Assembly (NCBI GenBank): GCA_030144725.1
Contig: JASKMD010000014.1
Span: 4,329,370-4,393,369 of the forward strand
Direction of reading: 5' to 3'
Length of the DNA stretch: 64,000 bases
From: Haematococcus lacustris
Lineage: Eukaryota; Chlorophyta; Chlorophyceae; Chlamydomonadales; Haematococcaceae
Each line of letters opens with the position of its first letter. Position 1 is the stretch's first letter. A program made the position numbers and the translations under genes. The notes below the pieces were generated by a model, which worked only from the letters and a program-made list of their open reading frames with translations, did no database searches and was not told the origin of the DNA. This document shows, one piece after another, positions 40,919 to 52,227 of the stretch.

Positions 40919-43080
40919 CTAAGGGGTCCTGTCTGCGCTCAAGTGCTCTTTCTCTGACAAGGGCTTCCCTGTCTTCAGGTGCACACCTTGAGCAGTTTGT
41001 GGTGAGCTACTCGAGCCAGGCTGGGTGGTGGTGGCCTTCTGGCCCTGCTCACCCAGCCCCTTGCCGTTCGTATGTGGCTGCTGCTGCTGCTGCTGCTCTC
41101 CCAGCACATTGCCATTGCCAATGCTATGCTGCTGCTGTTGCTGCAACTGCTGCTGCTGCAACTGCTGGTGCTGGTCTGCCAAGCCGTGCTGCCCCATCTG
41201 CACAGAGGATGGCAGGGGCGGAGGGGAGTGCCTGCCAGAAGCTGCTGTGGCGCTTGAGCTACCAGGGGGTAGTGAGGCAGCGTGCGGGTCAACCCCTGGG
41301 GTGCCCCTTAGCTTGCTGCTGCCGCTGCTGCTGCTGCTGCTTGGACTGGCATCAGTGCTGGCGCTGTTTGCTCTGCTGCTGCTAGCACCAGCAGGGGTAA
41401 TGCTGCTGCTGTCCGGGGGCTTAGGGGCGCTGAAAGGCTGGGACGCTGGGGTGCTGGGCTGGGATAGGGTGAGAGGGAGTGCTGCCTGTGCTGTGCCCTG
41501 CTGTGGCCCAGGAGTGGCACCAGCCCAACCCAGTGCCACCACGCTATCCGCCGATGCATAGCCCTTGGCTGCGAGCACCTGCACAGAAGGTGACGCAGCT
41601 GGCCCAGCTGCTGCTGTTGCTGCTGCTGCTGCCTGGCTCAGGGGGGCTGCAGGGCCCTGGCCCCCTAGTCTTGCTGCACCTGGCGCTGCTCTGGCTGCGT
41701 GGACCTTGGGTGGTGGCTGGGGTGGCAGCCCCTTCAGAGCATTGGCAGGGGCGGCTGCACCCAAGCCCTGCTCTTCACCTGCCGGCAGCATGGCCTGGTC
41801 TACCCTGACTGGCCCCACTGCAAAAACCTGCTTCAGGGTCTGGGCTGAGGGGGTCTGCTGAGGGCTGGAAGGGCTGGGTTGATGAGGGAGGGTACCCAGC
41901 GGCTGCTGAGCTGCTGGCCTGGCTGCTGCAGACTTGACCAGCTCCACGTGCAGCAGCCTGGCCTGGGAGCGCTGCAGCTCATGCCGACCCTGCAGCACTG
42001 CCTGCACAGCTGGGTGGACGCCAGCAGCAGCCCCAGGTGCTGAGGCGGAGGCGGTGGCCTGGGCCTGACTGCTGCCCTGCTGCTTGAGGCCCCATGAGGT
42101 GTGTAGCTTGCGTGACAGCAAGCTGCCCAACCCTGCCATGGCCACCATGGTGGCTATGGCTTGAGGCTGCAAGAAGCCAGCAGCTGCAGTGTCTGTGGGC
42201 AGCAAGCTGGCGATGCTGGGGGCCAGCTGGGTGAGGGCTTGGCTAGCTGGGGGCTGTTGTGCTTGGTTGCTGTCACTTAGCCTGTGCGTGGGTACGTGTT
42301 GCTCGCCGGGCTGAGGAGGAAGGTGTTGTGCTGGGTTGCTGCTGCTTGTGCTCGTTGACCCTGCTGAGTTGCTGGCCAGTGCTGGTTGCTCAGTACTGCA
42401 AGCATGGGATGCAACTGCACAACTTCTGCATGGCAGCGTGCTTGGGCTGGGTGTGTAGGGCACACAGTTTGGCAGCGCACTAGGTGTATGTCATAGGGTC
42501 CAATGAAATGCAGACCTAATTACAATGCAGATAGCTTACTCACGGTGCAGGCAAGATGAGTTGCTGGCCGGGACGCACGGCGTCTCCTGTCACGATAGCC
42601 CGTCGACCAAAGTTCAACTCCTGTACATGCACCACATGTGCTGCATGAGCCACACTGTGACCAGCAACTTTATGGCCCTTCAGACCAGACATGAACATGT
42701 CAACAAATATGTCAATGCCATACATGTCAATGTCACTGCTTATGTGACTATGGTGTTCTTTAGCGAGTCTATCCTTTAAAGCCGAGCCATCAGCTTCACA
42801 CCTTGAGCTGCCGCAGGGTAACGTTGTGGTGGGCGGCAATGGACGACAATGTCTCCCCATGTTGGGCGATGTGTACGTTACTCCTTGCTGTGGCTGGCTC
42901 ACTAGCCTCTTTGACTGCAAGTGCAGCTGATTTGTATCTGGGCGAAGCGCGAGGACGATGGGCACTAGGCACAATCGGGGCACCGAGCACCAACACGTCG
43001 GTGCCCATTGGTCGCTTCGCTTCTGGGGTGTGCCAGACATTCATAACCACATTAGCAAAGTAATTGTTTAGTACAACCAA
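40919..43080 (-). CDS. LysM-domain protein with long low-complexity C-terminal region
   Basis: Three exons (42802-43080, 42544-42620, 40919-42479) join exactly (phases 0 and 2) to 638 residues. The LysM motif is split over exons 1 and 2: HIAQHGETLSSIAAHHNVTL and then ELNFGRRAIVTGDAVRPGQQ with LILP. LysM modules bind N-acetylglucosamine polymers such as peptidoglycan or chitin. The C-terminal 500 residues are Ser/Pro/Gln/Ala-rich with poly-Gln runs. They also hold a hydrophobic stretch (AIATMVAMAGLGSLLSRK, near residue 225) that could be a single membrane helix. The ATG at 43080 is the first in frame. No clear signal peptide is visible. A block of TGTCCAC motifs lies 20-65 bp upstream. Confidence 0.75.
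43048..43077. repeat. 30-bp direct repeat, copy 1 (covers the LysM start codons)
   Basis: It is identical to 45093-45122. On the minus strand it encodes the first ten or so residues of the LysM protein (VVLNNYFANV). Confidence 0.9.
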
Positions 43081-43098
43081 TCAATCCTCTCGGTAAAA

Positions 43099-43143
43099 TG
43101 TCCACCGAACTTGTGGACATTTTGTCCACCAGTTATGTGGACA
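43099..43143. promoter_or_regulatory. four alternating inverted TGTCCAC motifs
   Basis: TGTCCAC at 43099 and 43123 alternates with GTGGACA at 43113 and 43137. They form two head-to-head palindromic pairs just upstream of the LysM gene start. The regular spacing suggests a dimeric transcription-factor site or a cruciform; no known factor is assigned. Confidence 0.45.
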
Positions 43144-43554
43144 TTTGAAACACGCACCAAACAGCTAACGCTGCATCAACCCTGCATTGTCTTAGTACCT
43201 TTGTGCCAACCGTAGGCTAAACATCGCGCTCGACGCAGGCACCCAAACATGTGACCGCTCACTCCCTGCCAGGCCGGACTGCTGTTGATGTGTATTGATG
43301 GGGAGACTTAACGTGAATCCAAACGCACCAGGCCCGTCTCCAAAGCAAGCGAATAGACCGAATTCCTCCAGTTCGCAAAGCTTTGAATCTTGGCGAGGCA
43401 GGTTAGCGGCTAGGGGAAGACGACTGAGCGGACGACCCAGCAGGCGGTAACGACTCCGACCCAGCACCACAGCCAGCAGGTTCCAGCTGGGAACACAGAC
43501 AAGCACCTCCATTCAGCACACCATCATGATAACATATTCTTCTTTGCAGGCCAA

Positions 43555-44850
43555 ATGCCCAGAAGGTCAGGAAAGAGTGCAGCAAAGAAGCGGGTGAAGA
43601 TACCGCCAGTGCAGCATCCTGGACTCCACCCCCTCCCAGACTCGCCCATTTGCCTTGCCTGGCTTGTCCCCTGCCATGCTCACCAGCCCAAGGCTGCATC
43701 ATCAGCAGCAGTAGCCACCTTCCTTGCCCTCTGCCCTTCTCAGCAGCCCAAGGCTGTAGCAGCAGCAGCAGCCCCCTCCTGCCTTGTCCCCTGCCCTGCT
43801 CACCAGCCCAGGGTTGCAGAAGGTGTGCCCCTCCCATCCCTGCCCAGACCTGCCCCACCCCCTCCCAGCCCTGCCCCAACCCCTCCCAGCCCCGCCCCAC
43901 CCCCTCCCAGCCCTGCCCCACCCCCTCCCAGCCCTGCCCCACCCCCTCCCAGCCCTGCCCCACACCCTCCCAGCCTTGCCCCACACCCTCCCAGCCTTGC
44001 GTCGCCCCTCCCCTCCCTGCCCAGCCCTGCCCCACCCCCTCCCAGCCCTGCCCCACCCCCTCCCAGCCATGCTCCACCCCCTCCCAGCCATGCCCCACCC
44101 CCTTCCAGCCCTGCCTCACCCCCTCCCAGCCCTGCCCCACCCCCTCCCAGCCCTGCCCCACCCCCTCCCAGCCTTGCGTCGCCCCTCCCCTCCCTGCCCA
44201 GCCCTGCCCCACCCCCTCCCAGCCCTGCCCCACCCCCTCCCAGCCTTGCGTTGCCCCTTCCCTCCCTGCCCAGCTCTGCCCCACCCCCTTCCAGCCCTGC
44301 CCCACCCCCTCCCAGCCCTGCCCAACCCCCTCCCAGCCCTGCCTCACCCCCTCCCAGCCCTGCCCCACCCCCTCCCAGCCTTGCGTCGCCCCTCCCCTCC
44401 CTGCCCAGCCCTGCCCCACCCCCTCCCAGCCCTGCCCCACCCCCTCCCAGCCTTGCGTTGCCCCTCCCCTCCCTGCCCAGCCCTGCCCCACCCCCTCCCA
44501 GCCATGCCCCACCCCCTCCCAGCCATGCTCCACCCCCTCCCAGCCATGCCCCACCCCCTTCCAGCCCTGCCTCACCCCTTCCCAGCCCTGCCCCACCCCC
44601 TCCCAGCCATGCCCCACCCCCTCCCAGCCTTGCGTCGCCCCTCCCCTCCCTGCCCAGCCCTGCCCCACCCCCTCCCAGCCCTGCCCCACCCCCTCCCAGC
44701 CTTGCGTTGCCCCTCCCCTCCCTGCCCAGCCCTGCCCCACCCCCTCCCAGCCATGCCCCACCCCCTCCCAGCCATGCTCCACCCCCTCCCAGCCCTGCCC
44801 CACACCCTCCCAGCCATGCCCCACCCCATCCCAGCTATGCGTTGCCCCTC
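43555..44850. repeat. 21-bp minisatellite (CCCAGCCCTGCCCCACCCCCT) with higher-order blocks
   Basis: The array proper runs from about 43840 to 44845, with a CCC-rich lead-in. Units of 21 bp are interrupted at regular intervals by a block ending TTGCGTCGCCCCTCCCCTCC, giving a higher-order repeat. All six frames are nearly open, so the long ORFs here are compositional. A basic plus-strand start at 43555 ([15 protein letters not shown]) behind an acceptor-like TTTGCAG could be a real exon, but nothing downstream supports it. Confidence 0.85.
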
Positions 44851-45092
44851 CCTGCCCTGCCCTGCATTGCCCTGCCATGCCCTGCCCTGCCCTGCCCTGC
44901 CTGTAGGCATGTGGCAGTGCAGGCTGCAGGTAGCAGCAGGTTGCGGGTGTGCTGCAGTGCATGAGCAGCAGCACCACCACCAGGCTAAAGTACATGTGTT
45001 GCAGTGCATGAGCAGCGGCAGCAGCAACAGGCTGTTATGCATGACCAGCAGTGCAAGGACAATAACATGTGCGGTGTGTGTTTGGTTGCAAT

Positions 45093-45122
45093 CACATTAG
45101 CAAAGTAATTGTTTAGTACAAC
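45093..45122. repeat. 30-bp direct repeat, copy 2
   Basis: Exact copy of 43048-43077, 2045 bp away in the same orientation. The two copies bracket the 21-bp minisatellite region. Confidence 0.9.
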
Positions 45123-45539
45123 TCAAGCAATAACATAAGCAATAACATTAGCATTAGCATAAGCAATAACACTAACATCAACGAGGAAGGCATCCCACAG
45201 CGCTTGCGGCAAGCTTGCATTGGGCTAGCTTGCATTTCCGGCCGTGGTAGGTACTGTCTCTATCGCGGGCAGCGCGGGCCTTTCCGGAAACCTCTGTATT
45301 GCGCTGCGCATCGTTAAGCTCTGGCTGTAGTGCCTCGTCGCGATCCGAAATGTCATTGTCGGGGTCCTCCGGCACTGGCCCAGGCACAGTTCGTCTTCTA
45401 TGCTCGCCACAAAAACGTGAAGCAATCACAAATACCAGGGATACTTAGTTTTGTCACACATTTTTCCAATGCTTTTGCTACTCAACGTCCAACTGCGCGT
45501 CAACTGGCAAGCGGCGCGTTATTTGTTGCGAGTGAGGCC

Positions 45540-48419
45540 ATGCCAGACAAGCGGCAGCGATGGGAGACATCCGAAGCGCTGCCAGAGGACCTGCCTCAGG
45601 CTTCCCACCCCTCAGTGAGGATGAAGCAAGACCTGAGATGTGTTAGATAGAAGTTAGACAGGCAGGTGACAGGGTGAGGCAGTGGCACCCCTGCAGTCAG
45701 CCAGGCGTCACGTGGCCACCTTCCTGATCAGCCCCCTCGTCCCTCACTAGGGCCTCCATTTGAGCCAGACCACTAGGGACCACTGGGGATCACTAGCGTG
45801 ACCACTTAGATTGGTATTATGGGGCTGTGTGGAGTGTTCCCATGCACATGGCATATGGCACATGGCATGGTCGCCTACCACCTACACCATTGCCTGACCC
45901 CTGTGACAGGGCTATGGTCTAGAGTTGGCATGACCTGCATGCACTGATTGTGAGCTGATGACAGCTTAAAGGGGCGGCACACACTACTGTGCCCCAGACT
46001 GCTGCTGCTGCTGCTGCTGATGCTGGGGCTTGCTTGGGCGGTCTCGCAGCCGCTGGTAGCCCAGCTCAGGGTATCCCTTGCCCTTGGCTTGCAAAGCTGT
46101 CTGGTCTGGTCACCAGCACAGCTCCAGTGGGCGTCACCTGCTCTTGCCAATACGCTGCATGTTCAGCGCTGCATTGCAGTCCCTGTCCAGCCACCTGCCT
46201 GGCTGTGGTGCTTGCTTGGCTTTAGCAGCCTTGTTCGTGGGTACCTCGTAGACGGCTGATCGGAGCGGCTTGGATCGAAGCACAGAGATGGGTTGCAGTC
46301 CAGCTGCTCCTCGCCCCCACCTGGCTGCAGACAGCAGAGCTTCAAGCAAAGGTGGCCGCCTTGGAGACAGCACTTGCAGGAGAGCGCTCAGCCAGGGCCA
46401 TGGACAGTGCCAAGCTGAGCTTCCTAGGCGACAAGGTGAGGCCACCATGCCTTCACCTTTACTTGCCCTGGAATACAGGCATGGAGCCATACTTGTGCTT
46501 TGCATGGGCACAGCGTTCTTTTTTGTTAATTATGAGCAGCCAGGCCCTGCTCTCTGCGCCATGACCTTGCATCACGCCACTCACTATGCAAGCACTGATC
46601 CTGAGGCAAAAGAAAAGATTTTCCCAGGCAGAGGCAAGCTATATTGACAACATGTGACACAGCACCTATCTTGTTTGGCTGCCTCACTAGCCTCGACTTT
46701 GACTGCAAATGCAGCTAGTTAGTATGTGACATTTGACACAGAACTGGCCTTGAGTTGGAGCTGAGCCACAGCAGCCCAGCAACCTCAGCAGTGTGAGAGC
46801 ATAAGCAGAGGCGACCAGGGAAGCACCAGAGGCAGAGGCCGCCCAGCAGGGCTGTCGCCCCTCACCCTGCACCTGGTGTGTGCCCTCGAGGCGTGCAGGT
46901 CCGCAGCGTGGCTGAGCGATCACGCAACCGGGGCGGCATGCTGGTGCAGCTGATTGCCGGGATGCAACGCGTGGACAGAGCCAAGCAGGCCCTGGAGGCA
47001 GCCAAGGTGTGTGCACCGCCTGCCATGCATACATGCTTGCTTGTACAGCAGGAGGGCCAAAGGGTTTGCCCGCCCGCCCGCCCGCCCGCCCGCCCGCCCG
47101 CCCGCCCGCCCGCCCGCCCGCCCTTGGGTTCATTATGGCTGACCCCAGGGATGGCAACAAGTGACAGCCTAGTGGCAGATCAGCCGATGGCAGAATGTCC
47201 AGGATGAGTGATATGCAGCTGGGCAGCTGGGCGGCTGGGTTTTTGTGTTATGTGGCAAGGGCAGCTGGGACTTGCTGGCCATAAGGGAGGGCCTTACAGC
47301 AGGCAACGGCAGAGGTTGGGATAGTGTCTTGGCGGTGAGAGGGCAATGTGGAACGGGTGGCTGACGCAGGCAGAGCTGGACGCTGCTGAGACAGAGCTTG
47401 CGGACAAGCTGCAGCAGGTGGGTGGCTGCGCCCTGCTGCACACCGAAGACTGCTGGCTGTCCAGCAGGGGTCAGCACTGTGTTGCACTAGCGGTGTTCTA
47501 AGCTATCCTCCACAGACCAGGGCGTGGTCAACATCTGCCTGGGAATCTGCCTGCCTGCCATCTCCATCACCGCCACTGCTGCGTCTTACGTGGCTTTCTC
47601 AACTGCTTGCCTAGCAGTCCAGGTTAGATCAGGCCACAAAGGGAGATAGACAGCAAGTTACAGGGGTCCCTCATCAGCTTAACGAGCAACAATCACGAAC
47701 ACACTAGCAAAGTCAGGTCCCCTCACTGGGGGTGCTGTTTGGCTGCATGGTGAATCTTATGAGCATCTCACGGTTCACGGTCGATAGGGTTTATAGTTTA
47801 GCTTCTAGTGCCTCACTTTCCTGCTGCTGGTGTAAGAGAGAAGCATGGAGAAGAGTGAATTCAGTTGGGTTGGAGGGGTGGGGAGAGGTGAAGGAGGCAG
47901 GAGTGCAGGGTAATGAGGCGTTGCTATGCACAGGGTTAAGAGGAAGCGTGTGGGGGGGAAAAGCGGGGACCCACTTGGTAGACAGCTCACACATCACGCA
48001 ACGCTCTGCACGCACCTCGAACTCAACTGTCACACCTCGTCACGGGTTCAACCCTAGCCATGCTGAAGCGCCGTTCCCTGCAGGCTGTGGCGCAAGTCGC
48101 GGCGGAGGATGCCCCAGCACAAGGCGTCGCGGTGGCGACGGCAGCGGCCGGTGCGGAGCCGAGCCGGCCAAATCCTCCAGTTGGAGGGAGCAGTAAAGCA
48201 CCGCCCAGTGCGGCGGCAGGCAAGTCCGCACCGGGCGCTAGAGCGGCAGGCGAGGACGGGAAGGGGCATGACGCGGCTCCCGCTGCTCACGCAACGGAGG
48301 CGGCACCAGGCGACTCTTTGCGACGCAGTGAGCAGCACGAATTGGCGGAAGCGCCGGGCAGTGCAGCAGCAAGGCTGGCAGCCAGCGGTAAATTCAGGAT
48401 CTCCTTGGACAGAAAATGA
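45540..48419 (+). CDS. predicted coiled-coil protein, family unknown
   Basis: Five exons are all phase 0. 45540-45614: ATG, MPDKRQRWETSEALPEDLPQ. 46331-46435: ELQAKVAALETALAGERSAR. 46899-47006: LIAGMQRVDRAKQALEAAK. 47370-47417: AELDAAETELADKLQQ. 48084-48419: Ala/Pro-rich, ending KFRISLDRK and TGA. The 223-residue product is a charged coiled coil with a disordered tail. Consistent phases and consensus donors (GTGAGG, GTGTGT, GTGGGT) support it, but no family was recognised and the first and last exons are less certain than the middle three. The first intron contains an antisense TnpB/Fanzor-like remnant. Confidence 0.5.
45735..46310 (-). mobile_element. TnpB/Fanzor-like element remnant, copy D
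   Basis: The minus-strand sequence runs SAVYEVPTNKAAKAKQAPQP, then [20 protein letters not shown] (RuvC-III-like). It continues in the same frame, but with two TGA codons where the related copy has Trp, to KGKGYPELGYQRLRDRPSKP, a Gln run and TAG at 45986-45984. The 3' module follows and ends at 45735 with CCTAGTGAGGGACGAGGGGG. Its terminal stem is degraded. It lies antisense in the first intron of the coiled-coil gene. Confidence 0.68.
46680..46728 (+). repeat. short segment duplicated from LysM exon 1
   Basis: GCCTCACTAGCCTC, then TTTGACTGCAA and TGCAGCT match 42896-42940 (inside the LysM coding exon) apart from a 3-nt insertion and a few substitutions. It lies in an intron of the coiled-coil gene. 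Confidence 0.5.
47069..47123. repeat. (CCCG)n microsatellite
   Basis: About 13 perfect CCCG units in an intron of the coiled-coil gene. Confidence 0.95.
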
Positions 48420-50125
48420 ATGTCTATCCCACATGCCATGTCATCACTGTGTGTGTTTTGCATGGCTTGCTAAGTGCGGTTGCTATCGGGTGCGAGGCCG
48501 CCAGAGGAGGGTAGTAAATCATAGCACGTCAAAATTGCAAAGCATGCGCTATACCTAGCTTGACACGGGTCTCTTTGCATTCTCCTTTATTTATTACTCG
48601 CGCCTCAACAATCATGTACCAACACATACAATCCCATCCCATCAATATGGCCACGACACGCCCGTTTCATGGCCCCGCAAATCCATACCGCCTTTGACTA
48701 CAAATACATCTGATGAACCTAATAATGGCTGGGAGGGGTCCTGCATGGATTGCCAATACAAGCACCGGTCGCCATACCCACAAGCCGGCGGCTCAGCAGC
48801 ATTAACACACCCACTCCACCACCACCCTTAGAAATCATCCTTCGGCTATGACGACCCTTTCCTGTGCCAGTAGCAGCACCAGCACCAGCAGTACCAGCAG
48901 CCAAAGGGTGTGGTGTGATGATCACAAACCAGCAACAGGCAGCAGGCAGGCCAGGAATGTCCGGCGCCAGTTCATCACGGTCAGGACCTACCTTGCCCTT
49001 GCCTGGACAGGACACACAGGACACACAGGACAGGACACACAGGACAGGACAGGCCCTTGCCTGGACAGGACACGCCAGGCCACTACCACTTTCGACACAT
49101 TGACGTGCACACTGATTGCTGGGGAGCAGCAGAAAGTCCGCAACCTGATCAGTCCGAGTCCACAGTCCCAGCCTTATCAGTCCGAGTAAGGCAAAGCTGG
49201 TCATGGACCCCACCAGTGCTCATCTGCTATCCCATGCCATCAGCCTCCAGAGCCCTCCAGACTGCCACTGCTACTCTCAAGCAAGGCATCAGGCGGCAAG
49301 GCCTGTGCACAGCCCACTGCCCGGTACCCAGTGCAAAGCCTGCGCAAGGCCCATCCCCGCACTATGCCTCAGTGTGCCTTTGCCCTTCCTATGTAAGAGT
49401 GACAGTCATGAGAGCAGGTGATCAGGCCCCCTGCACCACCCCACTGCTACCCTTCTCCCTCTGGTCAGTTGCGTGCCTCAGCAGCTCACAACCAACAGCT
49501 TCACGCGCATCCGGCAAATTGATGGCAGCAGCCTTGCCCTGATTGAAAGTGACCTGCACAGTCCCTGCCCCTGCCATTGCTGCTGTCAAGAAGGCTCAGT
49601 GATCTCATACTGCACTGCCTCCCTCATTACTATGCCACTAAGTCAGTGCTGGAGGCATTTTGCTGCTGCAGTGCCAGCCTTGTTGCTCTGCCTCTCTGCG
49701 CCAGAAACAGCTGGCAAAACACGCAGCTGGCTTGTACGGGAAGGCAGCTTGCTAGCCTTGTTGGCAATGGAGGTATCTGACTGCCCCTGCCCCTGCCCCT
49801 GCCCCTGCCCCAGCCCCAGCCCCTGCCCCAGCCCCTACCCCACTCCCTGTTCGTTCCGATCCCCAACCCTCACCTTTCCCCCGCTCCCTTCTCACCTTTC
49901 CTTCACCCACCCTCACCTCTACCCCACCTCACCTGCACAACGCTACTGAGCCAGCCTTCCTACCCCACCTAGTCCCAGCTGCCATTGAGCTGCCTGATCA
50001 GGCCAACAAAACTCATTCAACAAGGAACAACATGTTGGGCTGTGGGTAATCTCACTCAGCTACTACAATCAAGTTGTAGCATCCGGATCCTGATGAGTCC
50101 TGATGAGTCCGGATGAGGAGCCTGA
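48420..50125. other. intergenic region, no gene recognised
   Basis: It holds ACAGGACAC short tandem repeats (49010-49075), a (CCCCTG)n tract (49780-49840) and the 68-bp repeat at 50001-50068. Open stretches lack motifs. Confidence 0.4.
50001..50068 (-). repeat. 68-bp dispersed repeat, inverted partner of 25441-25508
   Basis: Exact reverse complement of 25441-25508. It lies just 3' of the ankyrin gene. Confidence 0.9.
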
Positions 50126-52196
50126 TCAGGCAACCGCATGGCTTGCATTACATGGGGAGAGCAGGACCCATGGAGCTAGCTGCTGAGGGGACAAGCCCAT
50201 GGGGCCAGGGCAGGTCCGCCAGGCTGTCACAGCATCAGGGCAGGCAGCCAGCAGCGAGGCTGCCAGTCTGCCTTCGTCGGGCAGCAGGGCAGCCACGTGC
50301 AACGGGGTCATCCCAAAACAGTCTTGGCTGGACCAGTTGCCACAGGGCAGGGGGGTCAGATGCCCCCTCCTCCCTTCCCCCCCACCACTGCTGCTGCTGC
50401 TGCTGCTGCCCCTGACCCCACTGGCGTATCCCCTCCCCTTGCAGCTAGGGTGCCCGACCTCTTGGCTGCTGGCAGCCAGCTCAGGGGTGGGGTGTTGAGG
50501 CACAGCCTGACTGGGTGGTAGCAGGGAGGCCGGCTGGCCCCCAGCCTGCCCCTCCCCCTGGGAGCCTGGAGCCGCTGCCGCCGCTGCCGCCCAGTGCAGC
50601 ACGTCCAGCACCATGTCCAGGTTCCCACTGAGCACTGCCAGGTGCAGCAGGGTGCGGCCATCAACATCCAGCAGCACCGTGTCACAGGGGCAGGGCAGTG
50701 CTGCAGTAGGCAGGGGCCAGGGGGCAGGGGCCAGGCGGGGTGATGGTGGCGTGGATGCCGGGCTGGGCCCAGGTCTAGGGCACTTGGGTGGGACAGCCTG
50801 CGCCTGCTGCTGCTGCTGCTGCTGCGCCTGCTGCTGCTGCTGCTGCTGGTCTGCTGGATGTCGCTGCTGGTGCTGGTGGTGCTGATGTTGGTGTTGGTGG
50901 GGTTGCAGGAGCTGCTGACCGGGCTGCTCTGCCCCTGCTTCTGCGGCATGGGGCGGTGCGGCCTCCATGTTGGTGGCAGGCTCGCTGAGGTCACCACCCT
51001 GCAGCCGCCTCTCTCCCCCACCCCCACCCTGCTCAGCTGCCACTTCACCGCCCAAGGGCAGCAGCCCAGTGCTGGCAAGGACGGCTGCAAGGGTTGGGGC
51101 CAGGTCAGGGAGCTTCAGCTGGGTGGCGACGAGGCCAGCCACGCCCCTCATGCCGGCCCTTACGCTGTACTGCAAAACAGTGAGCGCCGTGGCAAGCATG
51201 CGGGCTTGCATGCCCATGCGCGCGCCCTGATCCCATTCGGTCAGCATGGCCAGGCTTGGTGCCTGCCCTGCCCCTCCCCTTCCACCTGAGCCCAGGCTCT
51301 GGGTGGGGGTGATGGAGTGAGGAGGACCGGCCCCCCTTGCCCCTTCTGCCTCCACAGCCCGCCCCTGCTCTCCCCCACTGCCTCCCCCTCCACCCCCGCA
51401 CCCTCCCCCTGACCCAGCAGCCAGCGCCCCCACCCACTGGCACCAGCTGCCCAGGTCAACCAGAAAGCTCATCAGGGCAGCAGGGGTGACGCCCTGGCCC
51501 TGCCCCCCCAGCTGCCCCCGGCTGCCTGAGTCATACTTCCCCCCCAGCGGCAGCACCTGTGACATCACACCCAACAGGGGGTGGGGCTGCTGGAGCTGCA
51601 GCCTGACCAGCATGCCCGCTGCCATTGCCGCCTGGCTTGCTGGGTTGCCTGCCTCCTGGACTACTTGGGTGCCTGCCGACTGACTGCTGGCCTGAAACAG
51701 GGGGGGGGAGCCTGGGGCAGGGGCCCCCCAGCTGCTGCTGCTGCTGCTGCTGCTCTCTGCTACTGGCCAGGGCTGGCTGAGGCTGCCGCCTGGTGGCATG
51801 CCCTGACCCTCCTGCATGCGGCCAGCATGGGAGCTGAGCCGCATGGGGCATGTAGGCGGGGGTGCTGCGGGGCAGCGGCCACCCGCCGGCTGGGGCTGGG
51901 TGGCAGGCTCTGGCAAGGGGGTCCAAGGCAGCTGGCTGGGTGGGGCATGCCACCAACCGCTCATTTCTGAAAAACCTCCCTCTGCCCCTGCTGCTGCCCC
52001 TGCTGCTGCTGCTGCCGCCGCCGCCACCTCCTCTGCAGCACGGGAGGCAGTCAGGGCAGTCAGGGCCTGTTGCTCCCTTTGCCCCACTCTCCTAATGAGG
52101 ACGCCTCCCTCGTCCCTACCCCACCCGGACCCCTGCTCCCCCCAGTGGCTACAACTGCTGCTGCTGTTGCTGCTGCCGCTGCTGCCGCTGCTGCTG

Positions 52197-52227
<31 letters not shown>

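Noticed and set aside
43403..45100. ORFs of 400-530 codons in all frames
   Set aside because: The 21-bp repeat keeps every frame open; the predicted peptides are pure repeat translations without start context or splice support.
48025..48060. tRNA-like GGGTTCAACCC
   Set aside because: No acceptor stem, D-arm or anticodon arm could be folded around it.
50075..50115. Possible hammerhead ribozyme (two CTGATGAGTCC motifs)
   Set aside because: The required GAAA core element and a closing stem I/III are not found after the CTGATGAG motif; only a weak TCC/GGA stem is present.
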